Of a stretch of DNA of 64,000 bases, positions 26,504-36,366 are shown one piece after another; within the stretch, counting starts at the first letter, position 1, and every line of letters starts with the position of its first letter. The notes under the pieces were generated by a model. It was not told the origin of the DNA. It saw nothing but the letters and a program-made list of their open reading frames with translations, and ran no database searches. Source of the DNA: Parendozoicomonas haliclonae (GTDB lineage: Bacteria; Pseudomonadota; Gammaproteobacteria; Pseudomonadales; Endozoicomonadaceae); contig NZ_FWPT01000004.1 of assembly GCF_900174585.1 (NCBI RefSeq), positions 248,001-312,000 of the forward strand, written 5' to 3'. The translations under genes were made by a program, and so were the position numbers.

Positions 26504-26950
26504 TTATTCCGCTTTTAGTTGTTCCCAATTCTCATCAGCTTCACCGATGTGCTGCTGTGAGTTGGCGCGCCATCGTCTGTTAACTGAATCGCTATGATTC
26601 AAATACAACTCTCCCTGAACAATATCCCAATGCTGAGGGCTACCTCGGTAAAGTCTGTTTTTAGAGGCAACAGCCCAAGCACAGTGCCCGCCATATCGAG
26701 GGGCATACTTCTCCGGATTCGCCTTAAACAGATCGAGATGCTTCTGGCTGATAAAACGCCACTTCGCGCCTTGCCAGTCATACTCAAAATCTTCACTGCC
26801 CTTCATGGCATCTTCTTCAGTGAAGTACGCGACTGGGTCGTAGCCACCAACAGCCAGGTTTCCCCAGAACGTGGTGTGGTATTCGCTGGCATTTACACCG
26901 CATGGCAGAAACCAAAGCAGGAATATCAATAACTTACGAGAGGCTTGCAT
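26504..26950 (-). CDS. Exported YHS-domain protein
   Basis: Encodes 148 aa from ATG 26950 (MQASRKLLIF), chosen because GGAGGAG is 5 nt upstream and a signal peptide follows at once. The mature part has the YHS-type pattern LAVGGYDPVAYFTE ... FEYDWQGAKWRFISQKHLDLFKANPEKYAPRYGGHCAWAVA. YHS proteins of this kind are found with metal or redox systems, but their function is not settled. A single cysteine remains in the mature protein. It appears to be a stand-alone gene ending in a strong terminator. Confidence 0.85.
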   Translation of the reverse strand: MQASRKLLIFLLWFLPCGVNASEYHTTFWGNLAVGGYDPVAYFTEEDAMKGSEDFEYDWQGAKWRFISQKHLDLFKANPEKYAPRYGGHCAWAVASKNRLYRGSPQHWDIVQGELYLNHSDSVNRRWRANSQQHIGEADENWEQLKAE

Positions 26951-27000
26951 GCCGACTCCTCCATGAGCCAATCATGCATTAATAATAGCCAGTCTGGGCT

Positions 27001-27855
27001 TTACTCAGCGGCCAATCGGTAAAGCGCCTGAATCTCGTCAGGCCAGATGGATTCATCAATGGTTTCCAGCACCATGGGCACACCATTAAAACGCTCATCT
27101 TTCATGATGTAGCTAAAGCAATCCCAGCCAATCTCACCTTCGCCCAGGCTGTGATGCCGATCCTTTCTGGAACCAAGGCCGCCTTTGGAATCATTCAGGT
27201 GCATGCCTTTCAGATATTGAAAACCAACAATACGTTCAAACTCACCGAAGGTTTGCTCGCAAGCCTCTTTAGTACGCAGATCATAACCAGCCGCAAAAGT
27301 ATGGCAGGTATCCAGACACACACCTACACGGGACTTGTCGTTCACCTGATCGATCATCGCGGCAAGCTGTTCAAACTGCCAACCAAGGTTGCTTCCCTGA
27401 CCCGCAGTATTTTCAATCACTGCGATAACACCTTCGGTTCGGTCCAAAGCCAGGTTTATGGACTCAGCGATTTTGGCAATACACTCTTCTTCACTGATGG
27501 TGCGCAAATGACTGCCTGGGTGGAAGTTCAGACGATCCAGCCCCAGCTGCATGCACCGCTCAATTTCATCAATAAAGGCTGTGCGAGATTTTTCCAACGC
27601 CTCGGCTTCAGGATGCCCGAGGTTAATCAGGTAGCTGTCGTGTGGAAGAATCTGCTCTGGCTTGAAGCTGAATCGTTCACAACGCTCCTTGAACAGATCG
27701 ATGCTCTTTTTCGTCAGCGGCTTCGCCACCCACTGACGCTGATTCTTGGTAAACAGTGCAAAGGCACTGCCGCCAATCTTATGAGCATTCATTGGTGCAT
27801 TCTCAACACCACCAGCGGCACTGACATGTGCCCCGACAAATTTTCTGGTTGCCAA
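27001..27855 (-). CDS. nfo: Endonuclease IV (AP endonuclease)
   Basis: Zn-dependent enzyme that cuts abasic sites in base-excision repair. The TTG at 27855 ([16 protein letters not shown]) gives 284 aa, equal to E. coli Nfo (285), with GAGGG 6 nt upstream; an in-frame ATG at 27888 would add eleven non-conserved residues. Metal-site motifs are present: [44 protein letters not shown] and [16 protein letters not shown]. It is head-to-head with the PTP-like gene, and the exact starts decide how much promoter space there is. Confidence 0.96.
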   Translation of the reverse strand: MATRKFVGAHVSAAGGVENAPMNAHKIGGSAFALFTKNQRQWVAKPLTKKSIDLFKERCERFSFKPEQILPHDSYLINLGHPEAEALEKSRTAFIDEIERCMQLGLDRLNFHPGSHLRTISEEECIAKIAESINLALDRTEGVIAVIENTAGQGSNLGWQFEQLAAMIDQVNDKSRVGVCLDTCHTFAAGYDLRTKEACEQTFGEFERIVGFQYLKGMHLNDSKGGLGSRKDRHHSLGEGEIGWDCFSYIMKDERFNGVPMVLETIDESIWPDEIQALYRLAAE

Positions 27856-27889
27856 ACGATTCCCTCTAAACGGTTCTCTTTCCCTCATT

Positions 27890-28774
27890 ATGCCTGAGTT
27901 AATGACCGAAATGTCAGGAACCCGAAACCGCACCAAACCTCTAAAAATACTCTTCAGAAAGGTGCCACCCGTGCTCTCAGCTTTAACATCACCCGGATCT
28001 GCACAGCCCCCAATCAGCAGGACGCATTCTCTCTCGGATGCGGAGCTGGAAACGCTCTATCAGAAACTGCCTGTGCTGTGCGAAGCGGGTGAGGGAATTC
28101 CAGTTGGGCGATCCGACAAAGTTTTCTGGAATGCCCATGAAGTAACGCTGAGTTATCAAGATACGACTCTTATATCCTGTATTGCCAGCGGTTCACCAGA
28201 CCGAGAGGCGATGGATAACTTCTGGGATCTGGTCGGTCAGTTCCCCGGTTATATCGTAAACCTCGGCAATGCCATCGCTTATCTCGGGATGGAGAGCAAA
28301 GAAGCAACGGCAAGCTGTCCTTTACGGCAAGTCACTCTGGAACCGATACCACCAGCGATGACAACTCCAGAGCATTTTGCCTACCGCGTAGGCTCATCTC
28401 AGGTAGCTTTTAATCACAATAATAACCGCATTCAGTTACCCGCATTGGAGGTGACAAACTGGCCGGGGGGCAAGGGGCTGCCACCAGAGCAACTTCATCA
28501 TTTAGTCATTCAGATGAATCAGCTTGCCTGCAATACGGATTCAAAAGGCATCATCCATTGCCACTATGGTATCGGGAGAACAGGTGTACTGATTGTGGCA
28601 GCAGCATTATCCCAGCTGCACCAACAACAGCTGTTGTCTGCCATCGAATTACCAGCCATTCTTTCAGAACTGATCAGGCAGGCCAGAAGACAGCGCAGCA
28701 GCTGGTTTATTGAAACTCCAGAGCAATACAAGGCCCTGTATCGTTATGGTGAATGGCTTTGTTCAGCCAACTGA
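27890..28774 (+). CDS. Protein tyrosine phosphatase-like protein
   Basis: Encodes up to 294 aa. A Cys-based phosphatase signature [10 protein letters not shown] is clear (Cys224, Arg230 numbered from ATG 27890), followed by a helix [11 protein letters not shown] and, near the end, [20 protein letters not shown], which resembles the Q-loop and final helix of PTPs. Upstream, NWPGGKGLP takes the place of the usual WPDxGxP, so the general-acid Asp appears to be missing or shifted. GTG 27971, with AAAGG 8 nt upstream, is an alternative start giving 267 aa. No signal peptide. Bacterial PTPs of this size are often host-directed effectors, but a cytosolic role is equally possible. Confidence 0.8.
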   Translation: MPELMTEMSGTRNRTKPLKILFRKVPPVLSALTSPGSAQPPISRTHSLSDAELETLYQKLPVLCEAGEGIPVGRSDKVFWNAHEVTLSYQDTTLISCIASGSPDREAMDNFWDLVGQFPGYIVNLGNAIAYLGMESKEATASCPLRQVTLEPIPPAMTTPEHFAYRVGSSQVAFNHNNNRIQLPALEVTNWPGGKGLPPEQLHHLVIQMNQLACNTDSKGIIHCHYGIGRTGVLIVAAALSQLHQQQLLSAIELPAILSELIRQARRQRSSWFIETPEQYKALYRYGEWLCSAN

Positions 28775-28854
28775 TCCGCGCAAGGGCAATACTTGCCTGA
28801 TCTGAGAGCCGCTAGTATGCGTAATTAATAATAAATACAGCCTCGGTGGTCACA

Positions 28855-29658
28855 ATGGCAGCAACGGACTCTTCACAATCTCAAACCATTCCATCCCACA
28901 GTAAAACAGCCTGGATCATTGGAGCCAGCTCCGGTATTGGCAGCGTGCTGGCCCGCAAGCTTGCCATGGATGGTCACCGGGTCGCTGTCAGTGCCCGTTC
29001 CGCCCAGCCTCTTCAGGAACTTGCTGCAGACTCCGCCAATATGGCTGGGGAGATTATTGCCATCCCTCTGGATGCCACCAGTTTTGAGCAGTTCCAGCAG
29101 GCTGCCAAGCAGGCTGAAGAGATACTCGGACCGATCGATACCGTTCTGCACAACGCGGCTATCTACTGCCCAATGCCTCTCAGTCGTTTTTCAGCTTCGG
29201 AAGCTAATCGGATCTTCTCGGTCAATATTGAAACCGTGACCAATGGCCTTGATGTCTGTCTGAACACTCTCAAAAAAAAGCCCCGGCAGATCATTATTAC
29301 CACCAGTCCGTCTGGCTATCGCGGCATGCCTGGGGGAGGTGCCTATGGCGCCAGTAAGGCTGCGTTAATTACTTTGGCTGAAGGTTTTCATGCCGAAATG
29401 AAGGCGATCGGAATTGATCTGCGCATTATCAATCCCGGTTTTGTCGATACTCCGCTGACCAGCTCTAATCGCTTCCACATGCCGTTTCTTATGTCGGCAG
29501 AAGAAGCCGCTGGTCGTATATTGAAGAAATTCTGGAAGGGCCCTTTCGAGATATACTTCCCTAAGCGGATGATCTTACCTCTGAAGATTATGCGCATTCT
29601 TCCCACCGGCCTGTTACTGCGCCTCAGCAAAAAGCTCACACCACCAGACGGGAAGTAA
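28855..29658 (+). CDS. Short-chain dehydrogenase/reductase
   Basis: Encodes 267 aa from ATG 28855 (MAATDSSQ); a GTG nine bases earlier is in frame. Classical SDR motifs are present: cofactor-binding GASSGIG near residue 23, DVLHNAA-type segment (VLHNAAIY), Ser of TTSPSG and the catalytic YGASK. The C-terminal NPGFVDTPLT is also typical. It uses NAD(P)H on an unknown alcohol or ketone substrate. Its 3' end converges with the MerR-type gene with only five bases between stop codons. Confidence 0.9.
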   Translation: MAATDSSQSQTIPSHSKTAWIIGASSGIGSVLARKLAMDGHRVAVSARSAQPLQELAADSANMAGEIIAIPLDATSFEQFQQAAKQAEEILGPIDTVLHNAAIYCPMPLSRFSASEANRIFSVNIETVTNGLDVCLNTLKKKPRQIIITTSPSGYRGMPGGGAYGASKAALITLAEGFHAEMKAIGIDLRIINPGFVDTPLTSSNRFHMPFLMSAEEAAGRILKKFWKGPFEIYFPKRMILPLKIMRILPTGLLLRLSKKLTPPDGK

Positions 29659-29663
29659 AGCGC

Positions 29664-30566
29664 TTACTGCTCAAGCAACCGCTTTACCGAACAGCCTGGG
29701 TTTTCTCCTAGACAAAGCACTCCCAAAGCCTCCAGCTCGGTTTGATGAATCACCGAGCTATGGCCGCTTATGGCAACCTGACAATTCACCAGTTGCATCA
29801 AACCGGGAAGACCACGTTCAAGAGTGTCGCGTTGCAAAGCGCGATCACTGTGCAACAGAACATAGTCACAGTGGCTGCGAACTGCTGCGACATTTACTTC
29901 GTCCATCAGCAAACCGGGTTGCAGCAATCGCACCTGGCCTCCACGTTCACAGGCTGAGAGTGCCAACAGAAGAGTATCCCTATCATCAGCTTCTTCGGGC
30001 AGGCAAGCACACAGCACAACCTTCTCCGATCGCTGCTGATTCGCATGGTAGATACGGGTTCCGATCCAGTTACGCAGATGAGCATGCAGAAAAGCACGCT
30101 CGGCGGCTGCACCCTGTACGGCACTGGCACAGTTGGCATCGGCACGTTCGAGAACCGGTCGGACCAGGCGTTCTGTGATAACTTCAGCAGGATAGAGCTT
30201 GTGGTATTCCGTCCAGACACTGCCCATCTTCACCGCATCAAAGTTTTCCAGTGCATTCAGAAAGTGCTGCTGATGTTGCAGCCATTCATCATCACTGTCT
30301 GCCGCCAGCTGGGAAATATTCTCCTGACTGTGCTCCAGAAGACTTTTGACCTTGCCTACAGGTACACCACGATCAATCCACTCAGTAATGATTTGGATAC
30401 GTGCGATATGTTCATCGTTATAAACACGGTGTCCTTTACTGGTTCGCAAAGGAGTGATTAATCCGTACCGACGTTCCCAGGCCCGAAGGGTGACCGGATG
30501 CACGCCGGTGATGGAAGACACCTCACGTATTGGATACAGCTTTACGTCGTCGTTATTGTTATTCAT
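29664..30566 (-). CDS. MerR-family regulator with LitR/CarH-like C-terminal region
   Basis: Encodes 300 aa. Residues 10-75 form a MerR winged helix (YPIREVSSITGVHPVTLRAWERRYG, SKGHRVYNDEHIARI). The C-terminal 200 residues are long for MerR and resemble the four-helix plus Rossmann layout of the B12-binding LitR/CarH group (VWTEYHKLYPAEVITERLVRPVLE, then CACLPEEADDRDTLLLALSACERGG), but I do not see a convincing cobalamin-binding D-x-H-x2-G motif. It starts inside the stop codon of the DUF523/DUF1722 gene (TGATG). LitR-type regulators of Pseudomonas are linked to DUF523/DUF1722 (YbgA) proteins in light-response loci, so a photosensory or stress regulator is plausible. Confidence 0.85.
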   Translation of the reverse strand: MNNNNDDVKLYPIREVSSITGVHPVTLRAWERRYGLITPLRTSKGHRVYNDEHIARIQIITEWIDRGVPVGKVKSLLEHSQENISQLAADSDDEWLQHQQHFLNALENFDAVKMGSVWTEYHKLYPAEVITERLVRPVLERADANCASAVQGAAAERAFLHAHLRNWIGTRIYHANQQRSEKVVLCACLPEEADDRDTLLLALSACERGGQVRLLQPGLLMDEVNVAAVRSHCDYVLLHSDRALQRDTLERGLPGLMQLVNCQVAISGHSSVIHQTELEALGVLCLGENPGCSVKRLLEQ

Positions 30567-31546
30567 CAAAGCGTATTTCTTAATCCCAGCTCTTCCGGAT
30601 GAGGCTGAAGGTAGACCTGATTTTTCACATACTCACTGCCATGCATGCTAAGGAAGTGTCTGAGCATGGTCACCGGCACAACCAGTGGAATCATACCGAC
30701 ACGGTACTCTTCTATCAGCTCCAGCAGTGTTTGCTTGGATTCATCGCTCAGGGTCTTTTTCATATAGCCGAGCAGATGCAGCAGAACATTCGTGTGGCTT
30801 TTCCGGTTCGCCTTTAGCTTCAGGGTTTGCATGCACAGTGTGATGTATTCATCCGCCAGCTCTTCTATCGGTTTTTTACTGCCAACCGATACGATCTGGC
30901 CCAGTTTCTGGTAGTTCTGTGGACTATGAGCCATCAGCACATATTTATAGGCCGAATGGTAAGCGACCAAGCCCGCATACGTTGGTTTATCCCGCATCTC
31001 ATTCTGCCAGCGGCTCCAGGCATAAACCCTTACAAAGAAGTTATCCCGCAGAACCGGGTCATGGAGACGTCCTTCCTCTTCAACGGGCAGCAGAGGGCAG
31101 TTTTCCATCAAGGTTTTAGCGAACATTCCCGCGCCACTGGCTCCGAGTGGATTACCATTTTCATGGTAGATCTTGACCCGTTCCATACCGCAGCTGGGTG
31201 ATTTCTGCATCAGGATATAACCGCTGATATCTCGCTCCAGAGCGTGGGCGGTCTGTTTGCCAAACTCGATCAGTGGCTCTGTCACATCCTTGGTCTGATC
31301 ATCGGAGCCCTTAACTCCATAATCCTCATCGGAAGTGCCCACCAGCCGGATTGGCTCTCTGGGAATACCCAGGCCAATCTCTACTTCCGGGCAGACTGGT
31401 TTGAGATGAAAGAAGCGATTGAGATTATTGACCACAAAGCCAGATCGCTTGTGCTCGCCGTTGTAGCGAACTTTCTGGCCTGTCAGGCAGGCACTGATGC
31501 CCAAGGTAATTTCTTTTTCTGGTTCCGGACGATCAACGATAGCCAT
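30566..31546 (-). CDS. DUF523 and DUF1722 (YbgA-like) protein
   Basis: Encodes 326 aa from ATG 31546 (MAIVDRPEPE); the TTG-led frame to 31609 runs through the operator-like repeat and is not used. The N-terminal half is DUF523 (GISACLTGQKVRYNG, PVCPEVEIGLGIPREPIRLV, KSPSCGMERV) with conserved cysteines, and the C-terminal half is DUF1722 (YKYVLMAHSPQNYQKLGQIV). The function is unknown; cysteine pairs suggest a metal site or Fe-S cluster. First gene of a two-gene operon with the MerR-type regulator. Confidence 0.9.
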   Translation of the reverse strand: MAIVDRPEPEKEITLGISACLTGQKVRYNGEHKRSGFVVNNLNRFFHLKPVCPEVEIGLGIPREPIRLVGTSDEDYGVKGSDDQTKDVTEPLIEFGKQTAHALERDISGYILMQKSPSCGMERVKIYHENGNPLGASGAGMFAKTLMENCPLLPVEEEGRLHDPVLRDNFFVRVYAWSRWQNEMRDKPTYAGLVAYHSAYKYVLMAHSPQNYQKLGQIVSVGSKKPIEELADEYITLCMQTLKLKANRKSHTNVLLHLLGYMKKTLSDESKQTLLELIEEYRVGMIPLVVPVTMLRHFLSMHGSEYVKNQVYLQPHPEELGLRNTL

Positions 31547-31565
31547 ATCGTGCACACCCTTTTCT

Positions 31566-31590
31566 TGTACATTTTCTTCATTATTGTACA
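31566..31590 (-). promoter_or_regulatory. Paired TGTACA operator-like sites upstream of the YbgA-like/MerR operon
   Basis: Two perfect TGTACA palindromes (31566-31571 and 31585-31590) are 19 bp apart centre to centre, and the larger region is also symmetric (CTTGTACA ... TTGTACAAG). They lie 20-45 bp upstream of the chosen start. Class II LitR regulators are reported to bind paired TGTACA-type sites, so autoregulation by the MerR-type gene product is the natural reading. Confidence 0.6.
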
Positions 31591-31664
31591 AGAATATTCG
31601 TATTGGCAATATTGACCTTACATTGCCGCACTCCCACTACCAGAAGTGTCAAAAAGCCATCAAA

Positions 31665-31692
31665 AAGGCCGCAGGATTGCTCCGGCGGCCTT
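31665..31692 (-). terminator. Terminator after pflB
   Basis: An 8-bp stem AAGGCCGC / GCGGCCTT with a 12-nt loop and a T-run on the minus strand lies about 40 bp after the pflB stop codon. Confidence 0.8.
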
Positions 31693-31734
31693 GGTGTTTT
31701 CTTAAAAGCGTTCAATGAAACGCTTTGTCCGTCT

Positions 31735-34011
31735 TTACATGGTTTCAGTAAAGGTACGGGTGATTACGTCTTTCTGCTGCTCTTCAGTCAGGGAGTTGAA
31801 GCGCACAGCGTAACCGGATACACGGATGGTCAGGGATGGGTACTTCGCAGGGTTCTCCATCGCGTCCAGCAGCATTTCACGGTTCATAACGTTTACGTTC
31901 AGGTGCTGACCACCCTCACGAGCCGCTTCGTTATGGAAGTAACCGTCCATCAGGCCAGCCAGGTTCTTCTGACGGCTGTTGTCGTCCTTACCCAGCGCCT
32001 TAGGCACGATGGAGAAGGTGTAGGAGATACCGTCCTTCGCGTACTCGAATGGCAGCTTGGCAACGGAGCTCAGGGAAGCAACCGCACCGCTGGTGTCACG
32101 ACCGTGCATTGGGTTGGCACCCGGGCCGAATGGCGCGCCTGCACGACGACCGTCTGGAGTGTTACCAGTCTTCTTGCCGTATACAACGTTGGAAGTGATG
32201 GTCAGTACAGACTGCGTCGGGATAGCGTTACGGTAAGTCTTGTGAGACGCAACCTTCTTCATGAAGCGCTCAACCAGATCACAGGCGATCGAGTCAACGG
32301 CGTCGTCGTTGTTACCGTACTTCGGATAGTCACCTTCGATCTCGAAGTCTACCGCGATACCGTTTTCATCGCGTACCGGCTTAACCTTGGCGAACTTGAT
32401 GGCAGACAGGGAGTCAGCCGCGATGGACAGACCTGCAATACCACAAGCCATGGTACGGATAACGTCACGATCGTGCAGAGCCATCAGCGCAGCTTCGTAG
32501 CTGTACTTGTCGTGCATGTAGTGGATGCAGTTCAGTGCAGTTACATACTGGGCAGCCAGCCAATCCATGGTTTCGTCGAAGCTTGCGAAGACTTCGTCGT
32601 AGTTCAGGTATTCACCGGTCAGAGGTGCTTTCTCAGGAGCGATCTGAGTCTTCAGCTTCTCGTCGATACCACCATTGATGGCGTACAGCAGACCTTTCGC
32701 CAGGTTGGCACGAGCACCGAAGAACTGCATCTGCTTACCAACAACCATTGGGGATACACAGCAGGCGATGGCGTAATCGTCGCTGGTCATATCCGGACGC
32801 ATCAGGTCGTCGTTTTCGTACTGGATAGAGCTGGTGTCGATGGAAACCTTGGCACAGTACTCTTTAAAGCCCTGTGGCAGTGCTTCAGACCACAGTACAG
32901 TGATGTTTGGCTCTGGGGATGGACCCATGTTGTACAGGGTCTGCAGGAAACGGAAGCTGGTCTTGGAAACCAGAGTACGGCCATCCAGGCCCATACCACC
33001 GATGGACTCAGTCGCCCAGATTGGGTCGCCGGAGAACAGCTGGTCGTACTCAGGAGTACGCAGGAAACGCACCATACGCAGCTTCATTACGAAGTGGTCG
33101 ATGTATTCCTGAGCTTCCTGCTCGGTGATAACGCCTTTTTCCAGATCGCGCTGGATGTACACGTCCAGGAACGTGGATACACGACCCAGAGACATAGCCG
33201 CACCGTTCTGGCTCTTGATAGCGGCCAGGTAACCGAAGTAGGTCCACTGAACCGCTTCTTTAGCGTTAGTCGCAGGACCGCTGATGTCACAGCCGTACTT
33301 CTCAGCCATCACCTTCATGTCGGCCAGAGCGCGGTACTGATCGAAGATTTCTTCGCGCAGACGGATAGTGGCTTCCAGATCTTCACCGGAGGTCAGTTTG
33401 GCTTCCAGAGACTTGTGCTGGCGCGCCTTGTCCTTCATCAGGAAGTCAATACCGTACAGAGCAACACGACGGTAGTCACCGATGATACGACCACGGCCGT
33501 ATGCATCAGGCAGACCGGTCAGGACACCGGACTTACGGCAAGCCATGATGTCAGAGGTGTAAACGTCGAATACACCCTGGTTGTGGGTCTTGCGGTACTT
33601 GGTGAAGATTTCCTTGGTTTCTTCATCCAGCTCACGGCCGTAAGCCTGGCATGAGCCTTCAACCATACGAATACCGCCGTATGGAAGAATTGCACGCTTC
33701 AGAGGCGCTTCGGTCTGCAGACCAACGATGGTCTCCAGTTCCTTGGTGATGTAGCCGGCATCGTGGCTGATGATGGTGGACGGAAGCTTGGTATCAAAGT
33801 CGATAGGCGCGTGAGTGCGGTTCTCTTCCTTGATGCCTTCCATAACCTTGGCCCACAGAGTGTCTGTGGCTTCAGTCGCATCAGTCAGGAAGCTATGGTC
33901 ACCCTCGTAAGGGGTGTAGTTCTTCTGGATAAAATCGCGTACATCTACGCCTTCTTTCCAGTCGCCGGCGGTGAAGCCTTCCCAAGCGCTTTGGAATTGT
34001 TCAGTAGTCAT
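31735..34011 (-). CDS. pflB: Formate acetyltransferase (pyruvate formate-lyase)
   Basis: Converts pyruvate and CoA to acetyl-CoA and formate by a glycyl radical, in anaerobic metabolism. At 758 aa it matches E. coli PflB (760). The two active-site cysteines lie in IACCVSPM, and the glycyl-radical loop near the C-terminus is visible as RVSGYAVRF. It is directly downstream of pta on the same strand (164 bp gap), consistent with acetate fermentation. The activating enzyme gene pflA is not in the window. I saw no clear FNR box in front of it. Confidence 0.97.
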   Translation of the reverse strand: MTTEQFQSAWEGFTAGDWKEGVDVRDFIQKNYTPYEGDHSFLTDATEATDTLWAKVMEGIKEENRTHAPIDFDTKLPSTIISHDAGYITKELETIVGLQTEAPLKRAILPYGGIRMVEGSCQAYGRELDEETKEIFTKYRKTHNQGVFDVYTSDIMACRKSGVLTGLPDAYGRGRIIGDYRRVALYGIDFLMKDKARQHKSLEAKLTSGEDLEATIRLREEIFDQYRALADMKVMAEKYGCDISGPATNAKEAVQWTYFGYLAAIKSQNGAAMSLGRVSTFLDVYIQRDLEKGVITEQEAQEYIDHFVMKLRMVRFLRTPEYDQLFSGDPIWATESIGGMGLDGRTLVSKTSFRFLQTLYNMGPSPEPNITVLWSEALPQGFKEYCAKVSIDTSSIQYENDDLMRPDMTSDDYAIACCVSPMVVGKQMQFFGARANLAKGLLYAINGGIDEKLKTQIAPEKAPLTGEYLNYDEVFASFDETMDWLAAQYVTALNCIHYMHDKYSYEAALMALHDRDVIRTMACGIAGLSIAADSLSAIKFAKVKPVRDENGIAVDFEIEGDYPKYGNNDDAVDSIACDLVERFMKKVASHKTYRNAIPTQSVLTITSNVVYGKKTGNTPDGRRAGAPFGPGANPMHGRDTSGAVASLSSVAKLPFEYAKDGISYTFSIVPKALGKDDNSRQKNLAGLMDGYFHNEAAREGGQHLNVNVMNREMLLDAMENPAKYPSLTIRVSGYAVRFNSLTEEQQKDVITRTFTETM

Positions 34012-34175
34012 TCAATTACCCTCATACCGTTTGCGGTATCGAATACAGGGTTATCAATAACGTGGTTCCAGCGCTGGCAGCATCCTCCCGCTCCCGTCAC
34101 CGGCGTCCACATCCTTTAAGCCACTTTAAAAAAGAAGCTTTTAAAACTCGTTACAAGTTTTTGATGGAAGAACGC

Positions 34176-36287
34176 TTACGCGTTCTTCGCATCTTCTTCA
34201 GCCTGAGCCTGAATCGCAGTCAGAGCGATGGTGTAGACGATATCGTCCACCAGCGCACCACGGGACAGGTCGTTAACAGGCTTATTCAGACCCTGCAGCA
34301 TAGGACCAACACTTAATACGTTGGCGCTGCGCTGCACAGCCTTGTAAGTGGTGTTACCGGTGTTCAGATCCGGGAATACGAATACTGTCGCTTTACCGGC
34401 AACGGAACTGCCTGGCGCCTTGCTGCTGGCTACATCTTCAACAGAGGCAGCGTCGTACTGCAGAGGACCATCAATGATCAGGTCCGGACGACGGGACTTG
34501 GCAATTTCGGTCGCTTCACGCACCTTCTCAACGTCTGCACCGATACCGGAAGTACCGGTGGAGTAGCTGATCATCGCAACGCGTGGTTCAACACCGAAAG
34601 CGGCGGCAGAGTCAGCACTCTGAATTGCGATATCAGCCAGCTGTTCAGCCGTTGGATCCGGGTTAACGGCACAGTCACCGTAAACCAGAACCTGATCCGG
34701 CATCAGCATGAAGAAAATGGAAGATACGTTGCTTGCACCCGGCTTGGTCTTGATCAGCTGGAATGCAGGGCGAATGGTGTTGGCTGTGGTGTGAACCGCA
34801 CCGGAAACCAGACCGTCAACATCGCCTTCTGCCAACATCATGGTGCCGAGAACAACGGTGTCTTCCAGCTGGGCTTCTGCCATTGGCTCGGTCAAACCCT
34901 TGCTCTTACGCAGCTCAACCATAGGCCCAATGTACTGGCCACGGACTTCGTCCATATCCAGAATCTCCAGACCTTCCGGCAGCTCGATACCCTGAGCTTC
35001 TGCAACAGAGCGGATAACTTCCGGCTTACCCAGCAGTACACAGTTGGCGATACCACGTTCCTGACAGATAGCGGCAGCCTTGATGGTACGAGGCTCATCA
35101 CCTTCCGGCAGAACGATACGCTTGTTGGCTGCCTGCGCCTTGCGCATCAGCTGGTAGCGGAATGCTGGAGGGGACAGACGCTTCTCACTGTCCACACTAA
35201 TCAGGTTACGCAGGGTTTCTACGTTGATGTGCTCAGCAATCGCTTCCATCACCAGCTCAACACGTTCCAGATCATCAGAACGTACGGCAGAGCTCATACG
35301 ATCCAGACGGGTCGCGGTTTCAAAGGAACCTTCTTCAACCATCAGCACCGGCAGGCCGGACTCGTGCAGAGAGCGTTCAACCAGAGACAGAATGCCTTCA
35401 GCAGGACGCATGTCACCAGTAATCAGAATACCGGCCAGAGGTACGCCGTTCTGGGCAGCCATACAGGCAGCCAGGATCACGTCATCACGGTCACCGGAAA
35501 CAACAACCAGTGCGCCAGGCTTGAGCAGGTGGCTCATATTGGCAGCAGTGCGGGCACAGAGTACGCAGCGGGTCACACGACGGGTGGCGATGTCACCGGA
35601 GAACAGCACTTCGGCGTTCAGTTCGTCGGCAACGTCTTTGGTACGAACGGCAGACAGCTCGCTGCGCCATGGGATATAACCCAAAGGCAGGGCAGCAACA
35701 CGCTCCAGACCAGGCAGTGGGTCGAAGATACCTTCGCCGCCACCAACAGCATCAATAGTCTGAGCGTTCAGCTTGTTCATTACGTAACCAAGGATGTGCT
35801 TGCCATCCAGACCGCCAAACATATCGGCAGCGATATGTAGCTGGTCGGTTACGTCACGGAGGGTTTCGTGTTCTTCAGCCTGACCCACCAGAATAACCTT
35901 GGCGTTCAGGGTCTTGGAGATTTCCGCGTTCAGACGACCCAGGTAAGGCGCATCACGGGTTGGAACCATACCTTCAACAATGATGCAGTCGGCACCAGAG
36001 CTGATACGGTCGAAGTTGCTGACGATCTCTTCCATCAGCACATCGCGCATGTTGGCGCCCAACAGGTCTTCTGCACGACGGAAGGTAATAGGATCGACGG
36101 TAGGCTGGGACATGGTGGCACGCACCATCTCCACGGAGTGTTCAGGACCGGTTTTGGAAGCAGTCTGGGCAATGGGCTTGAAGAAACGAACGCGGCAACC
36201 CAGTTTATCCAGGGCGCGAACAAGGCCGAGTGCGACAGATGTCAGACCAACACCGTAGTGGGTTGGTGCTACGTAAAAAGTATGCAT
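34176..36287 (-). CDS. pta: Phosphate acetyltransferase, long form
   Basis: Interconverts acetyl-CoA and acetyl phosphate. At 703 aa it is the long three-domain type: an N-terminal P-loop-like domain (YVAPTHYGVGLTSVALGLVRAL), a middle DRTGG domain, and a C-terminal PTA_PTB catalytic domain from about residue 380 (RIVLPEGDEPRTIKAA, GDCAVNPDPTAEQLADIA, SYSTGTSG, FPDLNTGNTTYKAVQR). In many relatives it follows ackA; here its downstream neighbour is pflB and no ackA is in view. Upstream lies a YheO-type regulator gene on the same strand. Confidence 0.96.
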   Translation of the reverse strand: MHTFYVAPTHYGVGLTSVALGLVRALDKLGCRVRFFKPIAQTASKTGPEHSVEMVRATMSQPTVDPITFRRAEDLLGANMRDVLMEEIVSNFDRISSGADCIIVEGMVPTRDAPYLGRLNAEISKTLNAKVILVGQAEEHETLRDVTDQLHIAADMFGGLDGKHILGYVMNKLNAQTIDAVGGGEGIFDPLPGLERVAALPLGYIPWRSELSAVRTKDVADELNAEVLFSGDIATRRVTRCVLCARTAANMSHLLKPGALVVVSGDRDDVILAACMAAQNGVPLAGILITGDMRPAEGILSLVERSLHESGLPVLMVEEGSFETATRLDRMSSAVRSDDLERVELVMEAIAEHINVETLRNLISVDSEKRLSPPAFRYQLMRKAQAANKRIVLPEGDEPRTIKAAAICQERGIANCVLLGKPEVIRSVAEAQGIELPEGLEILDMDEVRGQYIGPMVELRKSKGLTEPMAEAQLEDTVVLGTMMLAEGDVDGLVSGAVHTTANTIRPAFQLIKTKPGASNVSSIFFMLMPDQVLVYGDCAVNPDPTAEQLADIAIQSADSAAAFGVEPRVAMISYSTGTSGIGADVEKVREATEIAKSRRPDLIIDGPLQYDAASVEDVASSKAPGSSVAGKATVFVFPDLNTGNTTYKAVQRSANVLSVGPMLQGLNKPVNDLSRGALVDDIVYTIALTAIQAQAEEDAKNA

Positions 36288-36366
36288 GATCGAGTCACTA
36301 TCCAGATACTGCAGTTAGCTCCAGAAGAACGATCACCCACCGGAGCTGTCTGAATTACTGAAGGTA

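Noticed and set aside
31603-33654. 683-codon open frame on the plus strand opposite pflB
   Set aside because: It is antisense to a clearly conserved gene with strong codon bias, which keeps the opposite frame open; its protein has no recognisable motif and no ribosome-binding site.
34791-35840. 349-codon open frame opposite pta
   Set aside because: Antisense shadow; pta is intact on the other strand.
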